This document shows positions 1 to 7,690 of a stretch of DNA of 16,778 nucleotides, one piece after another (the stretch's first letter is position 1; each line of letters begins with the position of its first letter). The notes beneath the pieces were generated by a model. The model was given only the letters and a program-made list of their open reading frames with translations. It ran no database searches and had not been told where the DNA came from. The DNA lies in assembly GCA_028704125.1 (NCBI GenBank), contig JAQVLM010000016.1:1-16778 (forward strand), in the 5' to 3' direction. A program made the translations under genes and the position numbers. Origin of the DNA: Opitutales bacterium (GTDB lineage: Bacteria; Verrucomicrobiota; Verrucomicrobiia; Opitutales; JAFGAQ01).

Positions 1-698
1 CGATTACGGATATGTCCGATGGTTCCGGCAGCAACGATTCATCGGTTTCCCATAACAGGCATTCATCCCTGACAGAAGCGTAGTAGTCGAACACCTGTTT
101 CCTGACTTGGGGCCGGATGGCGTTCCAGTCCTTCAGGAAAGCGGAGATCTTTTGTTCCGCATTTGCGTCCCACTCGGTCCCGGTTGCAAGACTAACCCTG
201 ATCAATTCAGGATCGTAGATGGAGGAGTCCGGATCCTCTTCGGAGTCATCTGTATCGGAGGTGTCTTCTGCCGCCGCATCGAGATCGGCCATCTCGTTCA
301 TGAGTCTGAGCTCTTCCAACTGTGACCGGATGAACTCTTTCTCCTCTCCTTCCGGCATTTCCTCGAATCGACGCAGTTGCTCTTTCATCATGTCCGCCGT
401 CCCTTCCATGATGGAGTTGTTGAATTCTTCTAAGGCGCGGACCGCTTCATCGTCATCGTCTGCGTCTTTATCTGAATTGTATCCGATCGACTGAGCGACC
501 TGCAAAGCGCTTCCTTCAATGAGGTCTCGCAATCCTTTGCCGAAGTTCTGGAATCCGGGCACCCTTATCTGCACTTCTGTGAGGTCGGTTGTGGGGTCGT
601 GGTCGATTGAAACAACATTGAGGTCGCCACTCAGGGTTTGGCCTTGTGTTTGATAATGTGAGGTCGACAGCGAACACGGAGCCGAAAGTGCCGTGCAT
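1..698 (-). CDS. acidic hypothetical protein, C-terminus outside window, 5' end unresolved
   Basis: I do not recognise this protein. The minus-strand frame is open from position 700 to the window edge and gives a hydrophilic, very acidic sequence. It has a beta-rich N-terminal part (GDLNVVSIDHD, VQIRVPGFQNF), then a DADDDDE stretch, a Glu-rich helical part (KEQLRRFEEMPEGEEKEF), a second acidic run around TSDTDDSEEDPDSS, and a more ordered end (FLKDWNAIRPQVRKQVFDYY). That frame has no ATG before the middle of the protein. GTG codons at 574 and 562 are possible starts. The ATG at 698 is in another frame whose first 18 residues look plausible (MHGTFGSVFAVDLTLSNT), so a frameshift near 640-650 could join the two; that is why I give 698 as the end. 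No signal peptide or catalytic motif is visible. Coding is fairly sure; start and function are not. Confidence 0.6.
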
Positions 699-886
699 GA
701 TTAATTACGTTTTTGGCATGTTCTGGATTTGTTGTCCATCCGATTCAACAGTTGCTCCCCCATCCTGCGATCATCGGAGACGATCCGAAAAAGCAGTGCC
801 ATAGCCTGCCGGAAGTCTGTCCGAACAAGCTATCAGGCAGGACCGTCAGGCTTTAGAACTTGAACGGTTTTTCCTAGCGGCAAACC

Positions 887-2506
887 TTACTCGGCCAGGA
901 CCGCTTTGGGGGCGGCATCCGGGGCATACTCAAGCAACTGGATGTCCTTGAACTTGGTCTGGAAATACTGGAGGTTCCATGTGCCGGCGAAAAGGAAGAC
1001 CGGCCGGTCGCAGTCGTCGAGAACGAGTTGGATTCCGGACATGGACAGCCCCTTGAGCACCTCGAGGGAGGGAGGATCGGCCACCCAACGGGTGATGGTC
1101 CACGATGCCGGCTCAAGGCGGGCAGGGGCGCGGTATTCGGTCTCGAGGCGGAACTTGACGACGTCAAACTGCAGGGGCCCGACAGCGCCCAGGAGTGGAG
1201 CGGAACGAGGAATACCGACTTCCCGGAAGCTCTGGACCACCTTCTCCTGAAGGAGCTGTTCAATTCCAGCCCGGAAGCGCTTGAAGTTACTGGTGTCTTC
1301 GTTGCGAAGAAATGCGAAACACTCGGGAGCGAATCGGGGGATTTCGTCGTAGCGGATGGATGGATCTTCAGTAAGGGTATCGCCGATCCCCAGACCGGAG
1401 TGCCCGCCAATCCCGATCACGTCGCCCGGCCATGCTTCATCCTGGGTTTCCCGCTCTCTCCCGAAGAGCTTGTGCGAGAAGGATAGGCGCAGGCGTTTGC
1501 CGCTCTGCACATGGGTCACGACCATGTCTCTGGCGAACATTCCCGAACACACCCGGACGAAGGCGACGCGGTCGCGGTGGTTGGGGTCCATATTGGCCTG
1601 GATCTTGAAAACGTAGGCCGAAAACGGCTCGTGTTCGGGTGTGATCGTGGTCTCGCCGGATAAGCGTGGCCGCGGCGTTGGTGCAAACTCAAGGAACCCG
1701 TCGAGGAGGAGCTGAACCCCGAAGTTGTTAAGGGCGCTGCCGAAATATACCGGGGTGACCATCCCTTGGAGCACCTCTTCCGTGTCGAAGGATGCCCCGG
1801 CCATCTCAAGAATATCCATTTCCTCGATGAGGTGGTGGATCCCGTCCTCGGAAAGGTGTTCGCGGATGGTCGGATCATCGACACTGGTGACCTTTTCCTC
1901 TGCGCGCAGGGCGCCTTTGCCTGTTTTCCTGAAAAAGTGGGCGCGGGAACGCAAGCGGTCAAAGACACCCATGAGATCAAATCCCATGCCGATGGGCCAG
2001 TTGACCGCATAGGCGTGGATGCCCAGCACGGACTCGATTTCATCCATCAGGGAGAGCGGATCCCGCCCAGGCCGGTCGCACTTGTTGACAAAGGTGAAGA
2101 TGGGCACACCCCGCATGCGACAGACCTCGAAGAGCTTGCGGGTCTGCGCTTCGATCCCCTTTGCCGCATCGACCACCATGATTGCGGCATCGACGGCGGT
2201 CAGCACGCGGAAGGTGTCTTCGGAGAAGTCCTCGTGACCGGGGGTGTCAACCAGGTTGATGATGTAGTCGCGGTAATCGAACTGCATCACAGTCGAGCTG
2301 ACCGAAATCCCGCGCTTCGCTTCCATGGCCATCCAGTCGGAGGTGGTGGCGCGTTCCTTGCGCCGTGCGGTTACCGAGCCCGCCATCTGAAGCGCGCCGC
2401 CATACAGCAGGAGTTTCTCAGTGAGGGTGGTCTTGCCTGCGTCCGGGTGCGAAATGATGGCAAAGGTCCTCCTCCGCTTGATCTCCTTGTCTGCCCTGTT
2501 CAACAT
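887..2506 (-). CDS. prfC: peptide chain release factor 3 (RF3)
   Basis: RF3 is a translational GTPase that removes class I release factors RF1/RF2 from the ribosome after peptide release; it acts in the cytoplasm. The GTPase motifs are in order: P-loop SHPDAGKTT (residues 19-27), switch region with GISVSST, DTPGH (87-91) and NKCD (141-144, NKxD with Cys). A domain II beta-barrel and the RF3 C-terminal domain follow (VGPLQFDVVKFRLETEY). The length of 539 residues is close to the family norm of about 530. I chose ATG 2506 over the in-frame ATG at 2542 because an AGGAGAGAG-type ribosome binding site lies 5-13 bases before it, one of the few clear Shine-Dalgarno sequences in the window; the upstream ATG would add 12 non-conserved residues. 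The gene stands alone. No convincing terminator follows the stop. Confidence 0.97.
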   Translation of the reverse strand: MLNRADKEIKRRRTFAIISHPDAGKTTLTEKLLLYGGALQMAGSVTARRKERATTSDWMAMEAKRGISVSSTVMQFDYRDYIINLVDTPGHEDFSEDTFRVLTAVDAAIMVVDAAKGIEAQTRKLFEVCRMRGVPIFTFVNKCDRPGRDPLSLMDEIESVLGIHAYAVNWPIGMGFDLMGVFDRLRSRAHFFRKTGKGALRAEEKVTSVDDPTIREHLSEDGIHHLIEEMDILEMAGASFDTEEVLQGMVTPVYFGSALNNFGVQLLLDGFLEFAPTPRPRLSGETTITPEHEPFSAYVFKIQANMDPNHRDRVAFVRVCSGMFARDMVVTHVQSGKRLRLSFSHKLFGRERETQDEAWPGDVIGIGGHSGLGIGDTLTEDPSIRYDEIPRFAPECFAFLRNEDTSNFKRFRAGIEQLLQEKVVQSFREVGIPRSAPLLGAVGPLQFDVVKFRLETEYRAPARLEPASWTITRWVADPPSLEVLKGLSMSGIQLVLDDCDRPVFLFAGTWNLQYFQTKFKDIQLLEYAPDAAPKAVLAE

Positions 2507-2724
2507 ATGCTTCTCTCTCCTAAAAAGTTTGGGCAATGACACAAAGGGAAAGAGCAGTCAAACCCGAACACCGGAGATGCCTCCATGGAATGTTCGATGT
2601 CAGTTATGTGATCGGGCTGGGTGTTGTTAGCCCGAGGCCCTGCCGCGGTACCATTCCATTTATGCTGGATGCGCGACTGAGAAAGGAAACACCCGTTCGA
2701 TGGGGTGATGTTTTCCGGCTTTTC

Positions 2725-2970
2725 TTACAGTGGGCAGGAGCCTCCACCGCAGCATCCGCAGGAGCTTGAGGGATAGGATGCCGATGATTTTGAGCTGCTG
2801 CTTGAACCGCCTGTTCCCACACTGAAGGCGGCGTAGACCCGCCGGACGGGCTCGCCTGTTTCGGGATGCCGGGTCAGCGGGGCATCGGCCATGGACTGAC
2901 GGATTTCGAATCGTCCGGCGGGTTGGGTTTTCTCATCGGATGGGATGATTTCGTATTCGTAGATTGGCAT
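2725..2970 (-). CDS. FmdB-like zinc-ribbon family protein lacking the usual CxxC pairs
   Basis: The protein has 81 residues. Its N-terminus MPIYEYE and the stretch RFEIRQSMADAPLT match the FmdB/CxxC_CXXC_SSSS family of small putative regulatory zinc ribbons, in which MPxYEYxCxxCG is followed by a second CPxCG. Here both cysteine pairs are absent: the first position reads IIPSDEKTQPAG and the second HPETGEPVRRV. The only cysteines are in a Gly/Ser-rich tail (Cys71, 73, 74, 79; CGCCGGGSC), a tail type common in the family. Metal binding may be lost or may have moved to the tail; that is inference. The gene is divergent from the cupin gene at 3199 and follows prfC on the same strand after a gap of about 220 bases. 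No Shine-Dalgarno sequence is visible. Confidence 0.8.
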   Translation of the reverse strand: MPIYEYEIIPSDEKTQPAGRFEIRQSMADAPLTRHPETGEPVRRVYAAFSVGTGGSSSSSKSSASYPSSSCGCCGGGSCPL

Positions 2971-3198
2971 GGCGTGAAAATGCTGTTCAATATTAGAGCC
3001 GGCTAATTAACGTCTATCGATGTGGCCAGATAGAGTGGATGTCAAATTCAAAGCACAGGTTATCGGGGATGTAATCCGGGCAGGAAACCGGGTGCTCCGC
3101 TTGACAAGACCGCAGATGGGCAAGCATACTTGGTGCGGATTCCTTCCCGTTGGCGGTGGAATCCGGAATCTCCACAGTATGGTCACGCACGAAGCAGG

Positions 3199-3666
3199 AT
3201 GAACGCACAGAATTGGATCAATCTACTTGGCATGAGCAAGCACCCTTTGGGTGGGTATGGGTGTCGTCTGGAGGATAGGTGTGGTTCCGTGGGAAAAGGG
3301 TGTTCCACCGCTAGTAGCTACCGGATGCTGAAGGAAGGGGAGACTTTGGGCTTTCATCAGGTCAAACAATCGCAGGTCTGGCACTATTATGCCGGACAGC
3401 CCATGTGGGTGTATTTCCTTGTCCGGCATCACCTGTTGGCCCAGCGTCTGGGAAAGGACCCTTCGCGGGGAGAGCTTCCCATGTTGTCGATCCCGGAGGG
3501 AACGCTCGTGGCGGCGGAAGTGGAATCGCGAAAGGGATTCACGCTTTTTGGTGTGGTGCTGACTGGAGTGGATGTTGTTGAACCCGCAGCGTTGCCGGAT
3601 CGCGACAAGCTGTTGTCCCGTTATCCTGAGCATCGGGCTCATATTCTGCGCATGTCCCGGGCCTGA
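3199..3666 (+). CDS. DUF985 cupin-superfamily protein
   Basis: This 155-residue protein follows the layout of the DUF985 (Cupin_5) family of RmlC-like beta-barrels: an N-terminal helix with the HPxGGY motif (HPLGGYG, residues 15-21), a strand leading to the metal region (FHQVKQSQVWHYYAG, 52-66), a LGxDxxxGELPxLxIPEGTLVAAE segment, and the end motif DKLLSRYPEHRAHI. Family members are structurally cupins, mostly of unknown substrate. One usual metal-site Glu (E in the ExWHF motif) is Gln59 here, while His53 and His62 remain, so metal binding may differ. I chose ATG 3199 because homology starts there; the frame is open upstream to an ATG at 3130, but those 23 residues are Arg/Trp-rich and unlike the family. 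It converges with ndh. Confidence 0.88.
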   Translation: MNAQNWINLLGMSKHPLGGYGCRLEDRCGSVGKGCSTASSYRMLKEGETLGFHQVKQSQVWHYYAGQPMWVYFLVRHHLLAQRLGKDPSRGELPMLSIPEGTLVAAEVESRKGFTLFGVVLTGVDVVEPAALPDRDKLLSRYPEHRAHILRMSRA

Positions 3667-3732
3667 ATACCTCTCCGTTGTGCGGCTGGCGCAAAGGGGG
3701 AATTGGCTATTCTCCGGGGCTCGGTTGCTTCG

Positions 3733-3758
3733 TCAATCGATGGGCATTCAATGATTGA
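3733..3758. terminator. possible weak bidirectional terminator hairpin
   Basis: TCAATC and GATTGA form a 6-bp stem around a 14-base loop in the gap between the convergent cupin and ndh genes. There is no U-tract on either side, so termination activity is doubtful. Confidence 0.2.
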
Positions 3759-3772
3759 ACGCTTGAATCCAC

Positions 3773-5149
3773 TCAGATCCCGGAGCCCGTGTTCTGGTTC
3801 TCCATCTGGGCGAGTTCATCGACTCTGGATGCCGGATTGACCGCGAAAGGCTTGATCCGGAAGGTCCTGTCCATTCCCGAGATGACCCGGGATCCGCTTC
3901 CGTAGGTGAAGTAGGACCAGGCCCACTGAAGCAGAACAAAGGCCTTGTTCCGGAATCCGATCAGGAAGATCAGATGGACAAACAACCAGGCGAGCCATGC
4001 GGAGTATCCTTTCAACTTGAGGCGCCCCATTTGGGCAATGGCGGCGGCCCGACCGATCGTGGCCATGGATCCCTTGTTGTTGTAGACAAAGGATGGGCGG
4101 TTGTGGGTGATCTGGGTGCGACATTCGATCTCATCCCGGATGATGCGTGCAACATGGTTTGCCATTTGCATGGCGGCCGGGGAAACCGTTGGTACGGGTT
4201 GTCCCAGTCCGTCCTTGAGGGTGGCGATATCGCCGACAGCGAAGATGTTGCGGTGTTGGTTCAGGCTGCAGTCCGCTCTTACGGGAATGCGGCCTTTGGA
4301 GTCCAGTTCGATTCCGAGTTTGGCCGCGAGTGGATTTCCCCTTACTCCCGCGCCCCAGAGGATCGTTCCTGCCTGAATCGTGAGGTCTTTGAGAACGACC
4401 TGTTCCTTCGAAATGGACTGCACCGGCTCATTCTTGAGGATGTTGACGCCCAGGCGGCGAAGTTGTTTTTCGGCTTCAGCAGATAGCTCGGGATCAAAAG
4501 CGGAGAGGATGCGGTCGCCAGCCTCGATGAGAATAATTTTCGTCTTTTCCGGATCAATCCTTCGGAAGTCCCGGCGCAGGATGACACGGGCGAGCTCGGC
4601 GCAAGCTCCTGCAAGCTCCACACCAGTTGGGCCGCCGCCGATGACGGCGATCGTGAGGAGTCTCCTCTGGGTTTCGGGATCTTCGGTGATCTCGGCTTGC
4701 TCGAAGGCAAGCAGCAGGTTTTGCCGGATGCGGATCGCATCGTCGAGTGACTTCAGCCCGGGGGCGTGTGCCTCCCACTCGGGATGGCCAAAGTAGTCGT
4801 TCTGGGCACCGAGGCCGATCACCAGGTAGTCGAAGGCCAGGGGTTCCTTCTGAGCTTTCAGGATCACCTGTTTGTTCTCTGCATCGATACCGGTGACTTC
4901 GTCCATCAACACGGTGACATTCTTCCTGCGGGAGAGAATCGAGCGGATGGGTCTGGAGATCTCCGGCATCGATAGGCCGGCAGTGGCCACCTGATAGAGC
5001 AGCGGCTGGAAGAGGTGGTGGTTTTGCCGGTCGATGAGAATAATCTCGGCAAACTCTGACCGGAATCGCCGGCAGAAGGTGAGGCCGGCAAATCCGGCCC
5101 CAAGCACCACAATGCGTTTCTTTCGGATAGGTTTGTCCAACAGGCTCAT
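3773..5149 (-). CDS. ndh: type II NADH:quinone oxidoreductase (NDH-2)
   Basis: NDH-2 is a single-subunit FAD enzyme on the inner face of the cytoplasmic membrane. It passes electrons from NADH to quinone without pumping protons. The sequence shows the FAD-binding GAGFAGL (residues 17-23), the LFQPLLYQVATAGLS signature (46-60), the NADH-binding GGGPTGVELAG (171-181), the second FAD motif NIFAVGDIA (301-309), and a quinone-site helix SPAAMQMA (323-330). A hydrophobic C-terminal segment follows (about 383-415, rich in Trp, Leu and Phe), as expected for membrane attachment. The length of 458 residues is typical. It is divergent from the lipoprotein gene at 5306 and convergent with the cupin gene. 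A small inverted repeat lies 12 bases upstream of the start. Confidence 0.95.
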   Translation of the reverse strand: MSLLDKPIRKKRIVVLGAGFAGLTFCRRFRSEFAEIILIDRQNHHLFQPLLYQVATAGLSMPEISRPIRSILSRRKNVTVLMDEVTGIDAENKQVILKAQKEPLAFDYLVIGLGAQNDYFGHPEWEAHAPGLKSLDDAIRIRQNLLLAFEQAEITEDPETQRRLLTIAVIGGGPTGVELAGACAELARVILRRDFRRIDPEKTKIILIEAGDRILSAFDPELSAEAEKQLRRLGVNILKNEPVQSISKEQVVLKDLTIQAGTILWGAGVRGNPLAAKLGIELDSKGRIPVRADCSLNQHRNIFAVGDIATLKDGLGQPVPTVSPAAMQMANHVARIIRDEIECRTQITHNRPSFVYNNKGSMATIGRAAAIAQMGRLKLKGYSAWLAWLFVHLIFLIGFRNKAFVLLQWAWSYFTYGSGSRVISGMDRTFRIKPFAVNPASRVDELAQMENQNTGSGI

Positions 5150-5161
5150 GGTATCTGATGT

Positions 5162-5180
5162 ATGGGAATCGTGATCCCAT
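5162..5180. promoter_or_regulatory. inverted repeat upstream of ndh, possible operator or 5'-UTR hairpin
   Basis: ATGGG-A-ATC-GT-GAT-CCCAT forms an eight-pair inverted repeat with one unpaired A. It ends 12 bases before the ndh start, in the region shared with the divergent lipoprotein gene. The size and place suit a repressor operator for ndh or a hairpin in its mRNA leader. No regulator is visible nearby. Confidence 0.3.
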
Positions 5181-5305
5181 GCAAACGGGAAGCTTCAGGA
5201 GACGAAAGAAATTCAAGAATTTCGCTGGTAATGCGGCTTCCGGTGAATACGTTTCTTCGTGTTCCGTCTTATCCTCTAGTGTTGTATCCCGATTTCCCAA
5301 CGACC

Positions 5306-6619
5306 ATGAAAAAACCTCTGATCTGTTTGTGGATCGCATTTGCTCTACTCTCCCTTCCCGCGTGCCTGCAAGGACGTTTCGAGTGGGAGGACGAATCTGA
5401 CCGTGAGTTGGTGAGTGCCTTTTATGATTCGCTCGGCCGTGAGCCCGGTTATTATGAGCTTGAACGCTACCGTTCCTACATGACTGCGGACAACTGGACT
5501 TTGGATGACGTGAAGCGTGACATCGAATTGCGCAATCGTGAGCGGGTTCGCCCGGATTATGTTCTCACCTTCAGTGAGCGTGAACAGTGGATCAATTGGG
5601 CGTTTGAAGATGAGCTCGGGCGGGCACCGACGCAGAAGGAGCGGATGGACTATGGAAGGCTGCTATGGGGTGATGGATTATCCCGGCGGGAGTTCAGACG
5701 CCGTATCCGGTCCGATTTCAGCGAGCAGCTTGATCGTTTTGACCGGGGGTCCAACCGTCGTGGTGAACGATCCGGAAGAGAGGGTTCCGGAGAGTATGGA
5801 TGGAAGGATCGTGAGAGCGGGCGTGGAAGTGACCGTGATTCGGATGGCTGGGATGATCGGGGTTCGCGCCGTTGGGATGACCGCGAGGATAATTGGGACG
5901 ATACCCAAGAACCTTTGGATGACACCTATCTGGTGGATGAAAAGGTCAGGTGGGTGGATGGAGCAGAAGTGGAACGCATCATCCGTAAGGCCTACCGGGA
6001 TATACTCTCCCGCGAACCGGATGACACCGGGATGCGGGCCTATCGCCGCCGGATGTTGGATGAAGGATGGTCGGAGCAGCGCCTGCGCAATCACCTGAGT
6101 GAAAGCATCGAGGCGCGCGGTCCGGAGCTCAAGCGGATGGTGATCCGGGCCTACGAGGATCTACTTGACCGGCAGCCGAGTCCAAGCGAGATCGATCACT
6201 ATGTGCAGGTGGCCTATTCGGACAAGTGGGAGGAGAAGAAGCTCCGCAAGATGATCCGGGAAAGCCGGGAGTATCAATATGATCGCCCTCACCAGATGAT
6301 CAAAAAGGCCTACAACGAGGTGTTGTTGCGTGAGCCGGATGGGACAGCCTTTGAAGGGCTGCGCAAGCAGATTGCCAAGAACGACTGGGACTACGAGCGG
6401 GTGAAGAAGCACTTGCGCGAGAGCCCGGAGTATCGCACCCGGACGGTTCCGGAGCTTGTGAAGAAGGCCTACCGTGAGGTGCTCGGGCGGGAGCCGGATC
6501 CGCAGGGATTTGAAGCCTACCGCAAGCAAATGCTGCAACAGGATATGAGTTACGAGGCACTGGTGTCGAGATTGCGGGACAGCGATGAATACCGTAACCG
6601 GAACAAATCCAAGCCCTGA
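5306..6619 (+). CDS. lipoprotein with about six DUF4214-type repeats
   Basis: I chose ATG 5306 because it gives a clean type II signal peptide (MKKPLICLWIAFALLSLPAC) with lipobox LPAC and lipidated Cys20; the upstream in-frame ATG at 5162 would bury it. The mature 418 residues carry helical repeats of the DUF4214 type, recognisable by the core xLGREPDxxGxxxYRxxM and an end such as RESxEY. Two diverged copies lie at about 32-80 and 92-140. A low-complexity linker rich in Asp, Arg, Gly, Ser and Trp follows (145-205), then four clearer copies at 221-270, 274-323, 328-377 and 381-430. DUF4214 occurs in secreted and surface proteins, often repeated; its molecular role is not established. A periplasmic or outer-membrane location follows from the signal. 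No Shine-Dalgarno sequence is seen. Confidence 0.88.
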   Translation: MKKPLICLWIAFALLSLPACLQGRFEWEDESDRELVSAFYDSLGREPGYYELERYRSYMTADNWTLDDVKRDIELRNRERVRPDYVLTFSEREQWINWAFEDELGRAPTQKERMDYGRLLWGDGLSRREFRRRIRSDFSEQLDRFDRGSNRRGERSGREGSGEYGWKDRESGRGSDRDSDGWDDRGSRRWDDREDNWDDTQEPLDDTYLVDEKVRWVDGAEVERIIRKAYRDILSREPDDTGMRAYRRRMLDEGWSEQRLRNHLSESIEARGPELKRMVIRAYEDLLDRQPSPSEIDHYVQVAYSDKWEEKKLRKMIRESREYQYDRPHQMIKKAYNEVLLREPDGTAFEGLRKQIAKNDWDYERVKKHLRESPEYRTRTVPELVKKAYREVLGREPDPQGFEAYRKQMLQQDMSYEALVSRLRDSDEYRNRNKSKP

Positions 6620-6680
6620 GCGCTTGGACTACGGTGTCTCCTTCGATTGTTGCGGTGTCTTCCGGAGGGGTCGGCTTCAG

Positions 6681-6755
6681 CCATTCGACGAAGCTCATGA
6701 TTTAACCCATTCGACGAAGGTCACGGCAAACCCATTCGACCAAGCTCACGGCAAG
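6681..6755. repeat. three tandem copies of a 25-26 bp short repeat
   Basis: CCATTCGACGAAGCTCA-like units start at 6681, 6707 and 6732. Units two and three end in CACGGCAAR, while the first ends in ATGATTTAA. Short elements of the type TTCGACAAGCTCA are common between genes in many bacteria. Read on the minus strand a unit gives codons such as SLVEW, but no gene is supported. The repeat marks the left edge of the accessory block. Confidence 0.75.
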
Positions 6756-6780
6756 CCGTCCTCATCTTCTTCTCTCATCA

Positions 6781-6963
6781 CCGCTGCGGACGGATGAGCT
6801 CCGGTTGGACTGCACAAGTCGCACTCAACAACCGCGGCCAAAAATCTCCGGAAGCTCCCGATCTTCGGGCCATCTGGATTCGTCTTCACTTCGGGCCAAC
6901 AGCCCATGCCAGATCGGGAACTGCCCTGCACGGCCCCGTGGCTGTTTGAGCTAACCCCTCAAT
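6781..6963 (+). repeat. interspersed repeat copy 1 (alpha plus beta parts)
   Basis: This is the first copy of the repeat family that runs through the accessory block. The alpha part (6792-6916; GGATGAGCTCC, GCACAAGTCGCACTCAA, CTTCGGGCCAACAGCCCATG) is diverged and partly rearranged compared with the copies at 7513 and 10827. The beta core (6917-6963; GGAACTGCCCTGCACGG ... GGCTGTTTGAGCTAACCCC) is well kept and contains CACGG-CC-CCGTG, a 5-bp hairpin. It lies 25 bases past the stop codon of the minus-strand toxin gene. No credible ORF is seen in 6620-6988. Confidence 0.85.
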
Positions 6964-6988
6964 GGGGACCTGAGATCCGTTTGGGCGC

Positions 6989-7285
6989 TCATACTTTTGG
7001 AGTGCCTTGAGCCGCATGCCACACCCTCAAAATGTCGATTCTGGCATCCGTATCTCTTATCCTGTAGACAATTCTGTAATTACCTTCGATGAGCTCTCTG
7101 ATAGTTGTGTTGCCGAATTCTGGAACAACCCTTCCTTTTCGAGGCATGATTCGCGATTCCAAGGCTCGATCAACCAATTGGTTCCCAAATGAATCGGCTC
7201 TGGTTGGATTATCAGCGGCAATGTAGCTGACAATTGATTTGAGGTCTTCGACGGATTCGGGAGAGAACTCTACTTCGTAGTCCAT
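6989..7285 (-). CDS. ParE/RelE-superfamily toxin
   Basis: The 98-residue protein has the ParE/RelE toxin pattern. It starts with MDYEVEFSPESVEDLKSIVS, followed by a long helical region with ADNPTRADSF, then RKGRVVPEF, the family block IRELIEGNYRIVYRI, and the ending IDILRVWHAA. Such toxins inhibit gyrase (ParE type) or cleave mRNA on the ribosome (RelE type); the sequence alone does not decide which, though the YRIVYRI...VWHAAQ pattern is nearer ParE. Its start overlaps the 3' end of the antitoxin gene by 16 bases, so the two are co-translated. A beta repeat core begins just past its stop codon. Confidence 0.9.
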   Translation of the reverse strand: MDYEVEFSPESVEDLKSIVSYIAADNPTRADSFGNQLVDRALESRIMPRKGRVVPEFGNTTIRELIEGNYRIVYRIRDTDARIDILRVWHAAQGTPKV

Positions 7286-7455
7286 TCTATTATCTTGTTC
7301 CGGACTTGGTCGGTCGAAATCCCCTTACCGGAATCAATCGAGTTGATTGCTTTCTGAACTCCAGACATGAAACGGATGCGCTCTTCGATTTCCTCGAAAG
7401 TCGAAGTCTCAGGCATTTCCCGGATTTTCTCGATGACCAATTCCTTAATGGACAT
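7270..7455 (-). CDS. cognate antitoxin of the ParE/RelE-type toxin
   Basis: This 61-residue protein matches the small helical antitoxins paired with ParE-like toxins: MSIKELVIEKIREMPETSTFEEIEERIRFMSGVQKAINSIDSGKGIS... ends in a helix with EVR/QVRNKIIEW. The pattern of xxIPxxxTxEEIxxRI, then a helix of about 12 residues, then G-K-G-I-S and a last helix is typical. It is the first gene of the operon and overlaps the toxin. The start is supported by a promoter-like sequence directly upstream that would leave almost no leader. It should bind the toxin, and the complex probably represses the operon. Confidence 0.85.
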   Translation of the reverse strand: MSIKELVIEKIREMPETSTFEEIEERIRFMSGVQKAINSIDSGKGISTDQVRNKIIEWTTK

Positions 7456-7461
7456 GGGATT

Positions 7462-7497
7462 AGGTTATCTTTTTTCGGAGTTTAGTCAATCTCCGAA
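7462..7497 (-). promoter_or_regulatory. probable autoregulated, near-leaderless toxin-antitoxin promoter
   Basis: On the minus strand TTGACT (7489-7484) and TAACCT (7467-7462) are spaced by 16 bases and end 6 bases before the antitoxin ATG, so transcription would start at or near the start codon. The -35 box lies in the loop of a perfect 7-bp inverted repeat, TTCGGAG/CTCCGAA (7474-7480 and 7491-7497), a good place for an operator used by the toxin-antitoxin complex. The -10 box is weak (3 of 6). Confidence 0.4.
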
Positions 7498-7500
7498 CGT

Positions 7501-7690
7501 CACCGCTCTCGCTGGATGAGCTCCAAGTCGACTGCACAAGTCGCACTCAATAACCGTTGGTCCCATCTCCCGGAGTATCTGATTTCTAAGCCTTTTGGAT
7601 TCTTCTTCACTTCGGGCCAACAGCCCATGCCAGATCGGAACCGCTCTGTGAGGGGCACGATGCTGTTTGCACTAACCAATCAATCCCACC
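7501..7690 (+). repeat. interspersed repeat copy 2 (alpha plus variant beta)
   Basis: The alpha part (7513-7636) is almost identical to the copy at 10827-10950: by eye two differences in about 125 bases. It contains the hairpin GGGC-CAACA-GCCC. The beta core that follows (7637-7685) is more diverged (GGAACCGCTCTGTGAGGGGC, GCTGTTTGCACTAACC). It lies between the antitoxin start and the GxxExxY remnant. An alpha-derived ORF beginning MSSKSTAQVALNNRW exists here and at 10829, but nothing supports its being a protein. Confidence 0.9.

Noticed and set aside
788..850. Hairpin CCTGCC/GGCAGG near 808-841 as the prfC terminator
   Set aside because: The stem is short, the loop is nearly 30 bases, competing pairings exist and no U-tract follows.
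1766..2539. 257-codon plus-strand ORF
   Set aside because: It is antisense to prfC, whose GTPase motifs are unmistakable; a shadow of GC-rich codons.
4554..5339. 261-codon minus-strand ORF
   Set aside because: It overlaps ndh in another frame on the same strand; low-complexity Arg/Pro-rich sequence without motifs.
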